Shown here: in pieces, positions 31,225-40,541 of the stretch
How positions within the stretch are numbered: position 1 is the first letter of the stretch
How the letters are laid out: the number at the start of each line of letters is the position of its first letter
Origin: Cepaea nemoralis
Lineage: Eukaryota > Mollusca > Gastropoda > Stylommatophora > Helicidae
NCBI GenBank assembly: GCA_014155875.1
Contig: JACEFZ010025088.1
Location: 62,001 to 126,000, forward strand
Length of the DNA stretch: 64,000 nucleotides
Direction: 5' to 3'
Program-made: the position numbers and the translations under genes
Notes under the pieces: generated by a model
The model's input: only the letters and a program-made list of their open reading frames with translations
Told to the model about the DNA's origin: nothing
The model's database searches: none

Positions 31225-31747
31225 AATTAAGATAAGTCCATGCCTGCTTAATTGGGTCTCTGCAGCCCTCTTCCAACGAAAAGTAGTGTTTAGATGTGGC
31301 AGTTGGACTTCCGAACCAACAACAATATATCCTTGCCTACCACAGGGATCACCATTATCTCCGGTGCTGTTCAACGCCTAAACCGTGACAATCAACGATA
31401 AGCAGATAACAGGACGGGAGAGGATATTGTCGTATGTCGACGATGTGTTACTGTATCCTCAGGGTATGGTTAGAGATCAAGTTGCTACAAACATAACTAA
31501 AAAAAAACTACAAACAGAACAATCTTGAGATTTGGAGATTATGTGCTGGTGTTCAGACAGGGCAGAGACAAGGAAAAGCTAGCTTCAGACTTACAGATGG
31601 CAGTAAACATGGTGACGGAGTGGTGCAGGGACACAGGGGCCGTTCTAAACCCAGACAAGGCATCGGCTGTGTGGTACTCCCTGGATAATCGGATTTTGAA
31701 GGCAGATGTCACATGTATTAATTATATTGACTGGACGTCCTCTTAGT

Positions 31748-31983
31748 TTTATTTTGGTTTTGTTTCGCATATCCATTACAGGACATCACCGTCAACATCA
31801 GCATCTTTCAGCTGATCGCTGATTTCTTCGCAAGATTACGCTCTGTAGTTTGACATTGCTCACATACCCCGTAAGTTACCGACACAGAGAGAACCGCTAC
31901 CGATTCTTGCGCACGTCATGTTACTCACGAGAGTATACGGGATTATGGAGAAAGACGTTAAACCGCTAGGCCAGGGAGAACGG
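31748..31983 (-). mobile_element. SINE-A copy d, full length
   Basis: A 236-bp minus-strand copy with a perfect 12-bp target duplication CGTCCTCTTAGT (31736-31747 and 31984-31995). On the minus strand the head reads CTCCCTGGCCTAGCGGTTTA, a good box A (TGGCCTAGCGG), and the tail is AAACAAAACCAAAATAAA. It is the best reference copy of the family. Confidence 0.9.
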
Positions 31984-32134
31984 CGTCCTCTTAGTAGTGA
32001 GAGTAAATTGAAGTACTTGGGTATCACCTTCGACAGGTGTATGTCTTTTAAGGATCATGTGGAGGCTTTGGTAGTGAAGGGTGGTAGGGGATTTATTGCA
32101 TTGCGGGCGAAGACCGCAAACGGGCACAGCAGAG

Positions 32135-32428
32135 GATGATCTACAGGCTCTTTCAGCAGTAAATAATTTATGTCATTGAGTATGGTTTTAATGCGGCCAT
32201 AAGGGTGATTCTGGAGTGCACACATGACGAATCAATTATATACATGAGGCATATCCTGGCGCTAACAACAATGGCGGATAGGCAAAGGGTCCTTCAAACC
32301 AAATGGTACCTGAGAGTTGCTACAAATCACCCCCTGCATGCAGCAATGAATATGGTCAAGGTCATAAACTAAGACTAGGCAGGTCATAGACTAATACGAG
32401 GCAGGTCCTGGATTGCACAGGCAGAAAT
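32135..32428 (+). repeat. inversion-breakpoint duplication, left copy
   Basis: These 294 bp of LINE-F (post-RT region) recur inverted at 39300-39593 with about six differences (98% identity by eye). On this side LINE-F continues upstream. On the right the sequence switches abruptly to the inverted leader of element 4. Confidence 0.9.
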
Positions 32429-32999
32429 GTGTTAACATTCAAACAATTTTGTGTGACGGTTCACTCCGACGGCTGCTGGAATGTGGAAAAACCAATTTAA
32501 TTTATGTTAGTCTGTCTGTCGTCTGTCGTGTCAATGTCTTTGTGTCTTCACCTCTGTTCGACCTCACTTGAAACGTCCTTGTGAAACATGTTCATATACA
32601 ATCTTTTACATTTACAACAATTATCATACATAAATTTATCTATCCATTTGCTACACACAATTAGCTGTGATTGTAGACTCAACTTTCTGATTTTATTTTC
32701 ACCAGCTTAATTTATTTCAGTCTTCATTTCATCTTTTCGCTAAACCACCTGTATACTTTCTAGGTCATTTTATCTTTTGCCGGTACATTCACGGCTCACT
32801 ACTGTACACCAATTTGGCAATCAATTTTCCTGGTGTGTTCACCTTGGTCACTCAATTTTTTCTAGTGGGATTAAGGCCCACTTATAGCACCAACTCCTTC
32901 AATTTTTCCTGGTGGGATCAAGCCCAACTTCTGACACCAACTGGTTTAATTTTTCCTGGTGGGATCAAGCCCAACTTCTGACACCAACTGGTTTTCGCT
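32429..32999 (-). other. element 4 leader, first part (inverted)
   Basis: Between the inverted LTR and the breakpoint lies AT-rich noncoding sequence read on the minus strand. A 47-bp unit containing the primer-binding site is present two to three times (about 32870-32990). Confidence 0.75.
32969..32986 (-). promoter_or_regulatory. element 4 primer-binding site, tRNA-Leu type
   Basis: On the minus strand TGGTGTCAGAAGTTGGGC lies 13 bp from the LTR end. An identical copy lies 47 bp further in (about 32922-32939) and a degenerate third near 32890. Confidence 0.7.
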
Positions 33000-33660
33000 T
33001 ATCAACAACCTGTTTTCGTGCGAACCCTTCATTCACCCCTCGAAATCACAAAACACATCGTTGGGTGAATGGACATTCCAAATTCATGTTTAATCATATC
33101 TTATACATCTCGCTCTCTGAGCAAACACAATTCACAATCATTATTCAATGGACTATCATTGATTAAGTGTAACTATGCTTTGTCTAAACTCTACACCATA
33201 AGGGAAAACACAGATGTCTTGTCACACCGGTTGTCAGACTCCGTCTGACTCAATTCACATCTCGAGTCCAGTTTCTCGTCCCCTTCTCTCGTGCGGTTAG
33301 CTGTGCGGCGTGCTGGCACACTTACCACGTTTGTCCAGTTGTCCAGTCCTCGTCCTACAGCTATACTAGAGTTCAGTCTGTTTACGGGTAATCCCCGTGA
33401 TTACGGTATTCTGTCTTATTACGGGAGTGCATTCCCGTCATGTCCTAATTATGTCCTAGCTATGACACATGCGTGTCCTGTCTAGGTTGGGTCCTAACAC
33501 TAGTTTGGAGTACTACCTCCTTCTACTGTCTCTCTCTATGTATACTCTTGTATAGAGTCCCTATCATGTCCTGTCTCTGTCCTTTACTTTCCTCTGATCT
33601 TGTCCTACATGTATCTATGTCTATTCTAGTTCTATCTCTGTCTCTCCCAGCACTCTGACA
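33000..33660 (-). repeat. element 4 5' LTR, now inverted
   Basis: A 661-bp copy of the LTR at 55526-56185, with about 15 differences by eye. On the minus strand it begins TGTCAGAGTGCTGGGAG and ends GGTTGTTGATA (the last dinucleotide is TA, mutated from CA). Confidence 0.92.
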
Positions 33661-33921
33661 ATATCAACAATAAGAAAGAGACAAACAGCTTTCTTTGGTC
33701 ATGTAATGAGAAGAGAGGCATTGGAGAACATCGTGACAACTGGAAAGATCGAGGGGAAGAGAGGCAGAGGCAGACTAAGAGAAATGATTCTCGATGGATT
33801 GAGACGATGGCACAGAGGAATATCAGCAGCAGATTTGATCCAGAAAACCAAAGACCGAGATCTGTGGAGAGCCATGAACGCCTACGCCAGCTGGCAGGTA
33901 ACTTGATGATGATGATGATGA
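33661..33921 (+). mobile_element. LINE-E2 3' end, separated from its 5' part by element 4
   Basis: The plus frame encodes the LINE-E C-terminus (FFGHVMRREALE, GKRGRGR) and ends in a GAT-unit tail at 33903-33921. It starts exactly at the LTR edge, at the LINE position where 56186 begins on the other side. With element 4 and the inversion removed, the two halves are one LINE, with an ATAT-like remnant of the target duplication. Confidence 0.82.
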
Positions 33922-34505
33922 ATCAGGAGATCATGTTCGGCACACGTCTGAAGGTGGACGAGTCCATTGCTGTTACAATTTCCTCCTCCGTGCTTTCCAA
34001 TAATGCCACTCCAAGAGTTGGTGTCCGTGCCTACTCTGGCATTGAAATCCCCAAGGAATATCAGTTTGTCTCCTTTGGGAACAGATGTTAATACACTGTG
34101 CAGGTCTTCATAGAACATGTTCTTGACGTCATCTTCATCGGTCATGGTTGGTGCGAGACACACGACGGTTGCATGCTTTCTTCCGTTCAGCAGGGGCAAC
34201 TTAATGGTCATGAGCCTGTTGTTTATAGCTTTCGGAAATCCAGCTAGTTTGTCAACCAGGGCCGACGTAATGGCAAATCCCACACCGGACTGGCGTCTTT
34301 CCTCGCTTTTCATTGCACTCCAGAAGAATCTGTAGCCGGCACCTACTTCACAGATTTGGCCTCCTTCTGCAAGTCATGTCTCGCTCAAGGCTGCAATGTC
34401 GATGTTGTACCTGCCCAGCTCTCTCCCAATCAGTGATGTTCGTCTCTCTGGGCCCGATGTGCCGCCTCTATCAAGTAGGGTGCGTGCATTCCAAGTTCTG
34501 ATTGT
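33922..34505 (-). pseudogene. LINE-G AP endonuclease fragment
   Basis: On the minus strand the frame begins at a RTWNARTLLDRGG motif near 34505. It continues through ALSETRLAEGG (conserved Glu), shifts once near 34313, and includes LIFLGDFNARVG (catalytic Asp-Asn motif) and SNGLVHL. This is the N-terminal target-nicking endonuclease of a LINE different from D, E and H. It ends abruptly at the tail of LINE-E2, which was inserted into it. Metal and catalytic residues up to GDFNARVG are present; the C-terminal SDH motif is lost. Confidence 0.78.
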
Positions 34506-35360
34506 CAAGGGAATACGGTTTGCTTTTTAAAGCTTTACCTGTTTTTACTTTGTATGTCGACCGCAGTATAGGGTATCCACCAAACGCGGGTAGCTGGTTA
34601 GGTAATGATGGAACAGACAATGTTTAGGGCACCTGTTCTAACCCCTTCCTCATGCTATGGAGGTGAGCAGTGCTCTCCTATAGAGGGCTGTTCAGTTACT
34701 CAGGGGCTGCCGAATCCTACTTCTGCTCCGATCAATAGAAGACGCCATCGCGATATATGACGTTGGATGAAGAATGACTTGCGGTGAATTGGATTAAAGT
34801 GAGGAAGAGTTGACGCAATTCGTTGACCTCTCTCACCTGAATCCATCTGAGTCCAGTGGCAAGACAAGTCAAGGCGACTGGAGACGAATACAGGTGCAGT
34901 GGATGACCAGGGCGCTCTACGTGCCTTGCCGTGCTCATTACGTTCCACAACGCTTTGCAGGTAAACGCCGTCTTGCCCTTTGAGTCATTAATGATTTCAT
35001 TCGCGCAGTCGGCCAGTTCCTGTCTTCACATGATTGGCTTGACACAAAATCGGTTACCCACGCTTGGTTTATCCAGCCTGTCACAGATGTTGTCGGGAAG
35101 GGGGGGGGGAGGAGGAGGCGCTGTCGCATGCTGACAGCTACTAGGAGCCACAGGTGTGAGCTGGATGTCAGGCTTGGACCAGTTTGGAATGGGCTCTGAA
35201 AAGGGCATGACAGTGGTCCTTACCAAAGGTACTACCAATGCCTGACATCCCATAGTTTGACCCCATGGTTTCCCACAGGTGATCTCAGTTAAGCAGATAC
35301 ACAGGGGGAATCGGTGGACAGACAGCGAAAGGATCAGAAGTTTTCACCAGGTAATCGGAG
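34506..35360 (-). other. probable LINE-G 5' region
   Basis: Upstream, on the minus strand, of the LINE-G endonuclease. Open frames around 34700-35250 contain a proline run from a poly-G tract near 35100 but no domain I can name. Whether this is LINE leader or unrelated is not clear. Confidence 0.35.
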
Positions 35361-35590
35361 GTCCGTGTGGCCGAGAGGCTTAACACGCCCACGCTTAAAC
35401 CTTCTCTGGTTATCGCGTTTTGTGGTTTCATTACGCACACCGGTCCGTTATACTTAAATTTTGAATTCTCGTCCTTGACTTGGAGACGAAAATTGCAATT
35501 ACTTCCTAAGGCGGAGTGGGTTCGCTGATGGTGAGGGGCACTGATGCTATGAAGTTAACCCTTATGCAATAATCAGTCCAGTGCACTCGC
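35361..35590 (+). mobile_element. SINE-B copy 1
   Basis: A tRNA-Leu/Ser-like head, GTCCGTGTGGCCGAGAGGC (box A), is followed by a body with TCGTCCTTGACTTGG and GGCGGAGTGGGTTCGCTGATGG. The same body occurs at 37972-38281. Box B is deleted in this copy. Confidence 0.7.
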
Positions 35591-35997
35591 TAGCAGCAGC
35601 AACAATTGGCAGTACTAGCACGTGTGTGGAATACGCTCAAGTTCAAACCGAGCGAGCAAAATATAAATAAAAAGAGGTGATCACAATGTTTGAGCAGGGA
35701 ATGTAGACTGGTGTTATGGATTGAGAGAGTTGCAAGTACTAGAGTTTTCAGATGAAAATGCTGGTAGAGATGACGCGGTAGTGTTTTGGTATGTGAGTCT
35801 GTGTGTGTCTGTATAAGGAAGAAGAAGCAGGGTTGGAGGAAGACGAAAAAGAAGGCTGGGGAAGTTACGGAAGTGGAGGAGGAAGAGGAAGAGGAAGAAG
35901 AAACGGAAGCGGAGGAAAAAGCGCAGGGAGAAGACACAGATGAAGCGGTAGAATCGGATGAAGAAGAGGACTAAGAAGATATTTTAGGGTGTTAATA
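35591..35997 (+). other. unassigned, with an acidic low-complexity frame
   Basis: A purine-rich stretch at 35815-35973 encodes a Lys-rich then Glu-rich peptide ending in SDEEED before a stop (frame 35786-35974, 62 codons). It could be the last exon of an acidic-tailed protein or simple GA-rich sequence. No splice acceptor is clear, so I do not call it a gene. Confidence 0.3.
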
Positions 35998-36000
35998 ATA

Positions 36001-36040
<40 letters not shown>

Positions 36041-36205
36041 CTAGCTAGTTAGTTACTTAGTTAGTCAGTCAGTCAGTCAGTCAGTTAGTTAGCTAGCCAG
36101 CCAGTTAGTTAGTTAGTCAGTCAGTCAGTCAGTCAGTCAGTCGGTCGGTCGGTCGGTCGGTCGGTCGATCGGTCGGTCGATCGGTCGGTCAGCTAGCTAG
36201 CTAGC

Positions 36206-36256
<51 letters not shown>
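35998..36256 (-). repeat. tetranucleotide array: expanded LINE-B 3' tail
   Basis: About 260 bp of GTTA units drift through GTCA and GTCG to GCTA and back to GTTA. On the minus strand it directly follows the 3' end of LINE-B, whose tail seed is CGACTAAC. It is best read as an expanded retrotransposon tail. Confidence 0.85.
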
Positions 36257-36257
<1 letters not shown>

Positions 36258-37151
36258 CGACAGATCATCCTTATTGCACATCGAACCATTCAGTCCATAA
36301 GTGCTCGGATCCCCTCCTCAGCAAATCCCGCAGCGTTTAGCGGCTAACGACACCAGTTCTGTGTTGGTTTATCAGTCTTCTTTGGCTTCCTGCGTAGTGT
36401 TCTTGTTTGGCCACATCTTTTTTAACTTTCTGTTCTCGTAGTCTGGCCATGGTTGTAGATTCACAGTCATCACTTGGTTCTCGCAACAGTCTTACTTCTC
36501 GTAGAGCATTCAGAATGTCAGCCTGGTCCATGGCACGTCCGCCTTCCACAGTAGCCTTACCTGCAAGCCTGTCAGTCTGCTCATTTCCTTGTAAACCCAG
36601 ATGCCCTGGTACGAAATTGAAAATAATCTTTGCCAGCCGAGAGCTTCCCAGAGACAACAACCACTGTCTTTGGACTCAACTCATCTGTATCTTCCTCAAC
36701 ATACTCGTTGAGTCCCTACGGAAGCATCCTCGAGTGAAGGTCAGTGTCTCGAACAATGTTATTGCTTTACTTACTACCATAACTTCCATAGTCAGACTAC
36801 TTGTGATCAAGACGAAAGCATCGGAATTTTCCTTCACAATTCTCCTTCCAGCCTGAGCTGTAAAAGCTCATGACAGCATCATCCTCTAAAGAATTCTCGA
36901 AGATAGAGCATGTACTTCCGTCTCCACAGCAGCCGGATTTTCTTCTATGCATTTTCTGTCTAATTGGATGCAAATTGAAAAGGACGTACACAACTCTGCT
37001 GGCACTTGTACCCACTCCTCTCCACGTTCTAAGTCCTCGAGTGAACACACCTGTTGAAGAATGTCTTCGGCTTGACCCATACACGACCGTCCTCTTTTTA
37101 ACCTGTTGCCCTTTACTTTCTTAATTTCATCATGCAGTGGATGTTGTGTGT
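36257..37151 (-). pseudogene. LINE-B RNase H and C-terminal domain
   Basis: On the minus strand the pieces of an RNase H domain are visible in two or three frames: a start near 37100, an acidic helix, then FVPGHLGLQGNEQTDRLAG (36600-36560) and the INQHRTG motif near 36360. Stops and shifts interrupt it. The 3' end includes GAGCACTTATGG, shared with LINE-A (one change) and SINE-C. It follows the LINE-B RT thumb at 37598-38440 once SINE-C is removed. Confidence 0.75.
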
Positions 37152-37161
37152 TTGCGTTGAC

Positions 37162-37587
37162 ATAGTCGTTTAGTTTAGTCGTTTAGTCGTTGGATCAACA
37201 TCACGGCACACGGTTTAACCCATAAGTGCTCCGTTTTCCTCCTAACTCAAACCTGAGTCTGGAGAAACTCAGCACAATGCATGAACTCCGTTGCATCGGC
37301 GAGGATCCTGAAATACTTTGGGTAGATTTTTAACTCGAAATTTTGCTGGGGCAGCGCCGTTAGGTTACTCTTTTTCGATTTCCAACTGACAAGGGATTTT
37401 TTACGTGCGCAACAATACACACGGGCTTCCGATCCCACTACCCAGAGACCAGGGGAAATTTTGTTACTGGAAGTCCAGGTGGATTTTATAAACAAATCCC
37501 GGTCCTCACCGGGGCCTGAACCCGGGACCTCCAGCACTCGAGGCGGACACCATACCTCGAGACCACTCAGCCCCCCCCCCCCAAACC
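37162..37587 (-). mobile_element. SINE-C: tRNA-derived head with LINE-B-like 3' end
   Basis: A 426-bp minus-strand insertion with a perfect 10-bp target duplication TTGCGTTGAC (37152-37161 and 37588-37597). The head, GAGTGGTCTCGAGGTATGG followed by GGGTTCAGGCC, resembles boxes A and B of a tRNA-type promoter. The 3' 80 bp, including GAGCACTTATGG and a CGACTAAA tail, resembles the 3' end of LINE-B. A G-run sits at the very 5' end. Confidence 0.85.
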
Positions 37588-37597
37588 TTGCGTTGAC

Positions 37598-38440
37598 TTT
37601 GAAGTAGGCACGGTGCTCGGCAAATTTGTATTCTGTCCCCCATGATTGGAAAATCAAGAAGGTACCGCATCGCACTTGCATGCTGTATTGCTTGTACACA
37701 TAAGTATAATACGTATAGCCTCATTCTGTTTCCTTTCGATCCTTGCCATCACTTACGGCTGAGAGTCAGGATCGCCATCGTATACTCAAACCCAGAAAGG
37801 ACCAGACCCTCGTGTAGAAGACATACATGGCGCTGCTCACAGTTTGCTGCCGCCATCACCCGCATCGGTGCCAAATTCTGTTTGGCCTTTGTTATCACCT
37901 GGTCTATGTGTTCACAATAAGAAAGGCTTCGATCAAATCGTATCCCCAGGTAATTCATTGCCTGCGTTCTTGTGGACTTCTTTTTTTTTTTTTATTGCAC
38001 TCGCTCGCTTTGAACTCAAACGTAGCCCATCCACTCCATATTTTAGTAGTGGACTGAATTTTGCGTGTGGATTAGCTTTCCCTATTAACGGTGTCCATTG
38101 CCATCAGGCGAACCCACTCCGACTTCAGAGGTACTTGTAATTTACGTCCCCAAGTCAAGGACGATAGGTCGACATTTTAGTCCAGCTGTCCCGGTGTAGG
38201 GGTTGAACCCCTTACCTCGGCATCAGCACACCGGGTGTTTAAGAACACGCGTTCTTACCCATTCGACCATGCGGACCTGCACCTGTGTTCTTTCCACAGT
38301 CTCTGAGCACAGATTAACAGGTGGTGTTGGAGTGTTGACAATATGATTATTCAAAGAGAACCATGTCACTGCTGCTTTTGTTAGTTTGTTCATTGCACTA
38401 GCTTCACCACACCAAATGCTTATGCAATTGAGCTCTGTTT
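37598..38440 (-). pseudogene. LINE-B reverse transcriptase C-terminal (thumb) fragment
   Basis: On the minus strand, segments around SINE-B copy 2 read AVTWFSLNNHIVNTPTP, then after the SINE MNYLGIRFDRSLSY, HIDQVITKAKQNLA and RIERKQNEAIR. This is the post-catalytic RT region of the same LINE type as LINE-F (compare LKYLGITFDR there). The catalytic YxDD region is absent (5' truncation near 38440). It joins the RNase H part through the SINE-C site. Confidence 0.78.
37972..38281 (-). mobile_element. SINE-B copy 2
   Basis: On the minus strand the head GTCCGCATGGTCGAATGGGT (box A) and GGGTTCAACCCC (box B) precede a body shared with 35361-35590. The 3' end is a run of 14 A. It is flanked by CCTGCGTTCTT (37961-37971) and CCTGTGTTCTT (38282-38292), an 11-bp target duplication with one mismatch. 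It is inserted in the LINE-B RT. Confidence 0.85.
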
Positions 38441-39299
38441 GTAGCTGAGTTTAGTTGAGCTAGGAACTTACATCACTGCACTTAGGACATTTCCATACGC
38501 GTTCAGTCCCCTCGTACAACAGCCAGCCAAGAGTCACACTACTAATCGTCCCCACCGTTATGTGATTGAAAGTTCTAGTCTTCCCTCTCAATTGTGAGAT
38601 TCTACCAGAACCCCTGCCAATCCCCCGCAATCTCATCCTTTCCACATACTGGTTCTCAATCTGTTCCCCCGTGTTCTCCACCTGGTCCCACCGGCGCACG
38701 ACCACTTCCCTTTTGCACATAAGTAATCTACCACCAAGAGGTGCATTCCCTGGCAGCCTATCAGTCTGTTCATTCCTCTGCACTATCACGGGGCAAGGGC
38801 AAACAATCCATACATTTCTCACAATATGTGACCTCTGAAGCGAGGTGAGCCATTCCACACGAAACATTCCTTTCTCCACCTTACTAAGCATACTCCTTGA
38901 ATCCGTGATGAAGACAACGTGTGTTGCTGTGGTCTCCTCCAAACAACGGAATGCCGCTGTGACTGCTTCCCCCTCCATTCTCATGTTAGAGGTCGTAGCC
39001 TCATATGCCAGTCTCTCCTGTTTTAAGAATTGTCAATTAGCTTTAGCAATAAAACCCCAACCACTCCGTCTCTTTCTCATCACTGACCCATCAGTATAGA
39101 TCACCATGTCACCTTGATGTGTATTTCTCTGGATCAGTTGTTGCACCTTGCATGCTGTGCGGCCCGCTGCCCATTCTCTGCACTCATGACCCAGTGTTAC
39201 TATTACATAGTGAAAGTCAGTAATGTCTGTCGGTACTTCAACCCACTCTTCTTTTTCACGACTTATGGTCTCCAGATCACACACATCTGATGTGTAGAT
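38441..39299 (-). pseudogene. LINE-F RNase H and C-terminal domain (inverted)
   Basis: Minus strand, continuous with the duplication at 39300-39593. A VIYTDGSVM motif (39120-39090) opens RNase H. A frameshift near 39030 precedes a helix and an ITDSRSM motif, then a degenerate VPGH region and QRNEQTDRLPG. The end encodes VWKCPKCSDV, the Cys-rich terminus seen in LINE-A. The 3' tail is CAACTAAACTCAGC near 38440. It belongs to LINE-F, whose RT lies at 30057-32428, separated by the inversion. Confidence 0.78.
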
Positions 39300-39593
39300 A
39301 TTTCTGCCTGTGCAATCCAGGACCTGCCTCGTATTAGTCTATGACCCGCCTCGTCTTAGTTTATGACCTTGACCATATTTATTGCTGCATGCAGGGGGTG
39401 ATTTGTAGCAACTCTCAGGTACCATTTGGTTTGAAGGACCCTTTGCCTATCCGCCATTGTTGTTAGTGCCAGGATATGTTTCATGTATATAATTGATTCG
39501 TCATGTGTGCACTCCAGAATCACCCTTATGGCCGCATTAAAACCATACTCAATGACATAAATTATTTACTGCTGAAAGAGCCTGTAGATCATC
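39300..39593 (-). repeat. inversion-breakpoint duplication, right copy
   Basis: Inverted copy of 32135-32428. On this side LINE-F continues downstream into RNase H on the minus strand; to the right the sequence switches to the leader of element 4. Confidence 0.9.
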
Positions 39594-39871
39594 ATTGTAT
39601 TTACTGTATTTTCCAAATAATAACTTGTATTGCTTTATGTAACAGAATGCAGAGCAGGTGTAATTAGAAAATCAGTCCGACGTGAAATTCAGAAGTACTT
39701 CCCATAGGCCCAAAAAGAACTTCAACTTTCTTTCAGATGAGTATACATTTTGTTTTGATAAAGTGATTAGAATGACATATTAAATTGAAAACTGTATACA
39801 TTTAATATCGTTATACAATATTGATTGTTCATTTCATTGCATATGCGAGTGTGTGGATAAACATTATCAAA
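39594..39871 (+). other. element 4 leader, second part
   Basis: AT-rich noncoding sequence between the inversion breakpoint and the gag ATG. Its first part is at 32429-32999, inverted. Confidence 0.7.
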
Positions 39872-39900
39872 ATGTCAACATTGGGAGAATGTGTACAGGC
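39872..39900 (+). pseudogene. element 4 gag, first nine codons
   Basis: ATG at 39872 begins MSTLGECVQ, parallel to MASLNDCIQ of elements 2 and 3. Element 3 then interrupts codon 10. The frame resumes at 48733 after the CAGGC duplication, giving the conserved AGKDLG context. Confidence 0.85.
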
Positions 39901-40510
39901 TGTCAAAGATCCACACAGGAGCTTAAAGAGTTAAGACAGAGCTATACACAGAACACCAGACAGGAGAGACACAGGCACTATATTTAGCTTGACGACAGGA
40001 CACACTCGTGTCAACTAATAGGTTATTGAGTGCTGATGAGCGAGGGTTTCCCAAGAGTATAGGGAACTCGCTTCTCGACAAGTAACTGGAGAATACCAGT
40101 TACTTGAGTTAACTAACCAAGCGTGCTGGGACTCTACGCACGCAAACTCGCCAGCGCACGCACGACTGAATGTCCGTGGTTCAACACGCAACTACCAGCG
40201 TGCGGCAGACTGGGACAAGGGACTGATAGAGAGCAGACGTGTTCGCTAGGAACCTTATATAGTTTATCAGCAATAGTGTTGGCTAGGCTTTAGATTCCAA
40301 TTAGTTAATAGTATCATTGTGTTCACCTCTTACATGCATCTGTGAAACATACCATGTTGTTAATTATCCATGATGTATTCCGCTCGCAGAGCTTGTGTGT
40401 AAATAGCTCTAAATAAAAATGTATCCTTTTGTAAACCACACGAGTTATTGATTCGTGTCGTGCAAAAGTAGGGAGTCCTGAAATTACCTGTCGCAAGTAG
40501 GTTGTTGACA
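39901..40510 (+). repeat. element 3 5' LTR
   Basis: Starts TGTCAAAGATCCACACAGG and ends AAGTAGGTTGTTGACA. A TATATTTAG box near 39979 is a possible core promoter. Confidence 0.94.
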
Positions 40511-40523
40511 GGCAGGACCCATT

Positions 40524-40541
40524 TGGTGTCAGAAGTCTTCT
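40524..40541 (+). promoter_or_regulatory. element 3 primer-binding site, tRNA-Leu type
   Basis: TGGTGTCAGAAGTCTTCT starts 13 bp after the LTR, matching elements 2 and 4 over the first 13 bases. Confidence 0.7.

Larger units (their letters stand above)
29626..32428 (+). mobile_element. LINE-F, 5'-truncated, with three nested insertions
   Basis: The LINE begins in the endonuclease-RT linker (EEEIVTVKEIKAV) and runs through RT on the plus strand. SINE-A copy c (29818-30056), LINE-A (30416-31224) and SINE-A copy d (31748-31983) are inserted in it, each with a target duplication. It stops at 32428 at an inversion breakpoint. Its RNase H end now lies inverted at 38441-39299. The RNase-H-bearing structure suggests the I/Nimb/R1-type LINEs; the clade is not resolved. 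Confidence 0.75.
31236..32428 (+). pseudogene. LINE-F reverse transcriptase, palm and thumb
   Basis: The LPQGSPLSPVLFN motif is at about 31336-31380 and the catalytic SYVDDVLLY at about 31430-31460, so the RT core aspartates are present. Downstream the VTEWCRDTGAVLNPDKA and LKYLGITFDR motifs define the thumb side. Stops and shifts occur near 31380 and 31500, and SINE-A copy d splits the thumb. The reading continues to 32428, where the inversion cuts it off. Confidence 0.8.
32429..39299. other. inverted segment of about 6.9 kb
   Basis: Re-inverting this segment restores three broken units at once. LINE-F regains its RNase H end after its RT. Element 4's first LTR, primer site and leader return to the same strand as its gag. 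The 3' end of LINE-E2 returns to the same strand as its 5' part across the LTR element. The 294-bp inverted duplications at both ends are what staggered breaks would leave. Confidence 0.8.

Noticed and set aside
37162..38281. tRNA genes suggested by box A and box B
   Set aside because: The copies have target duplications, long bodies and tails and no complete cloverleaf, so they are SINEs.
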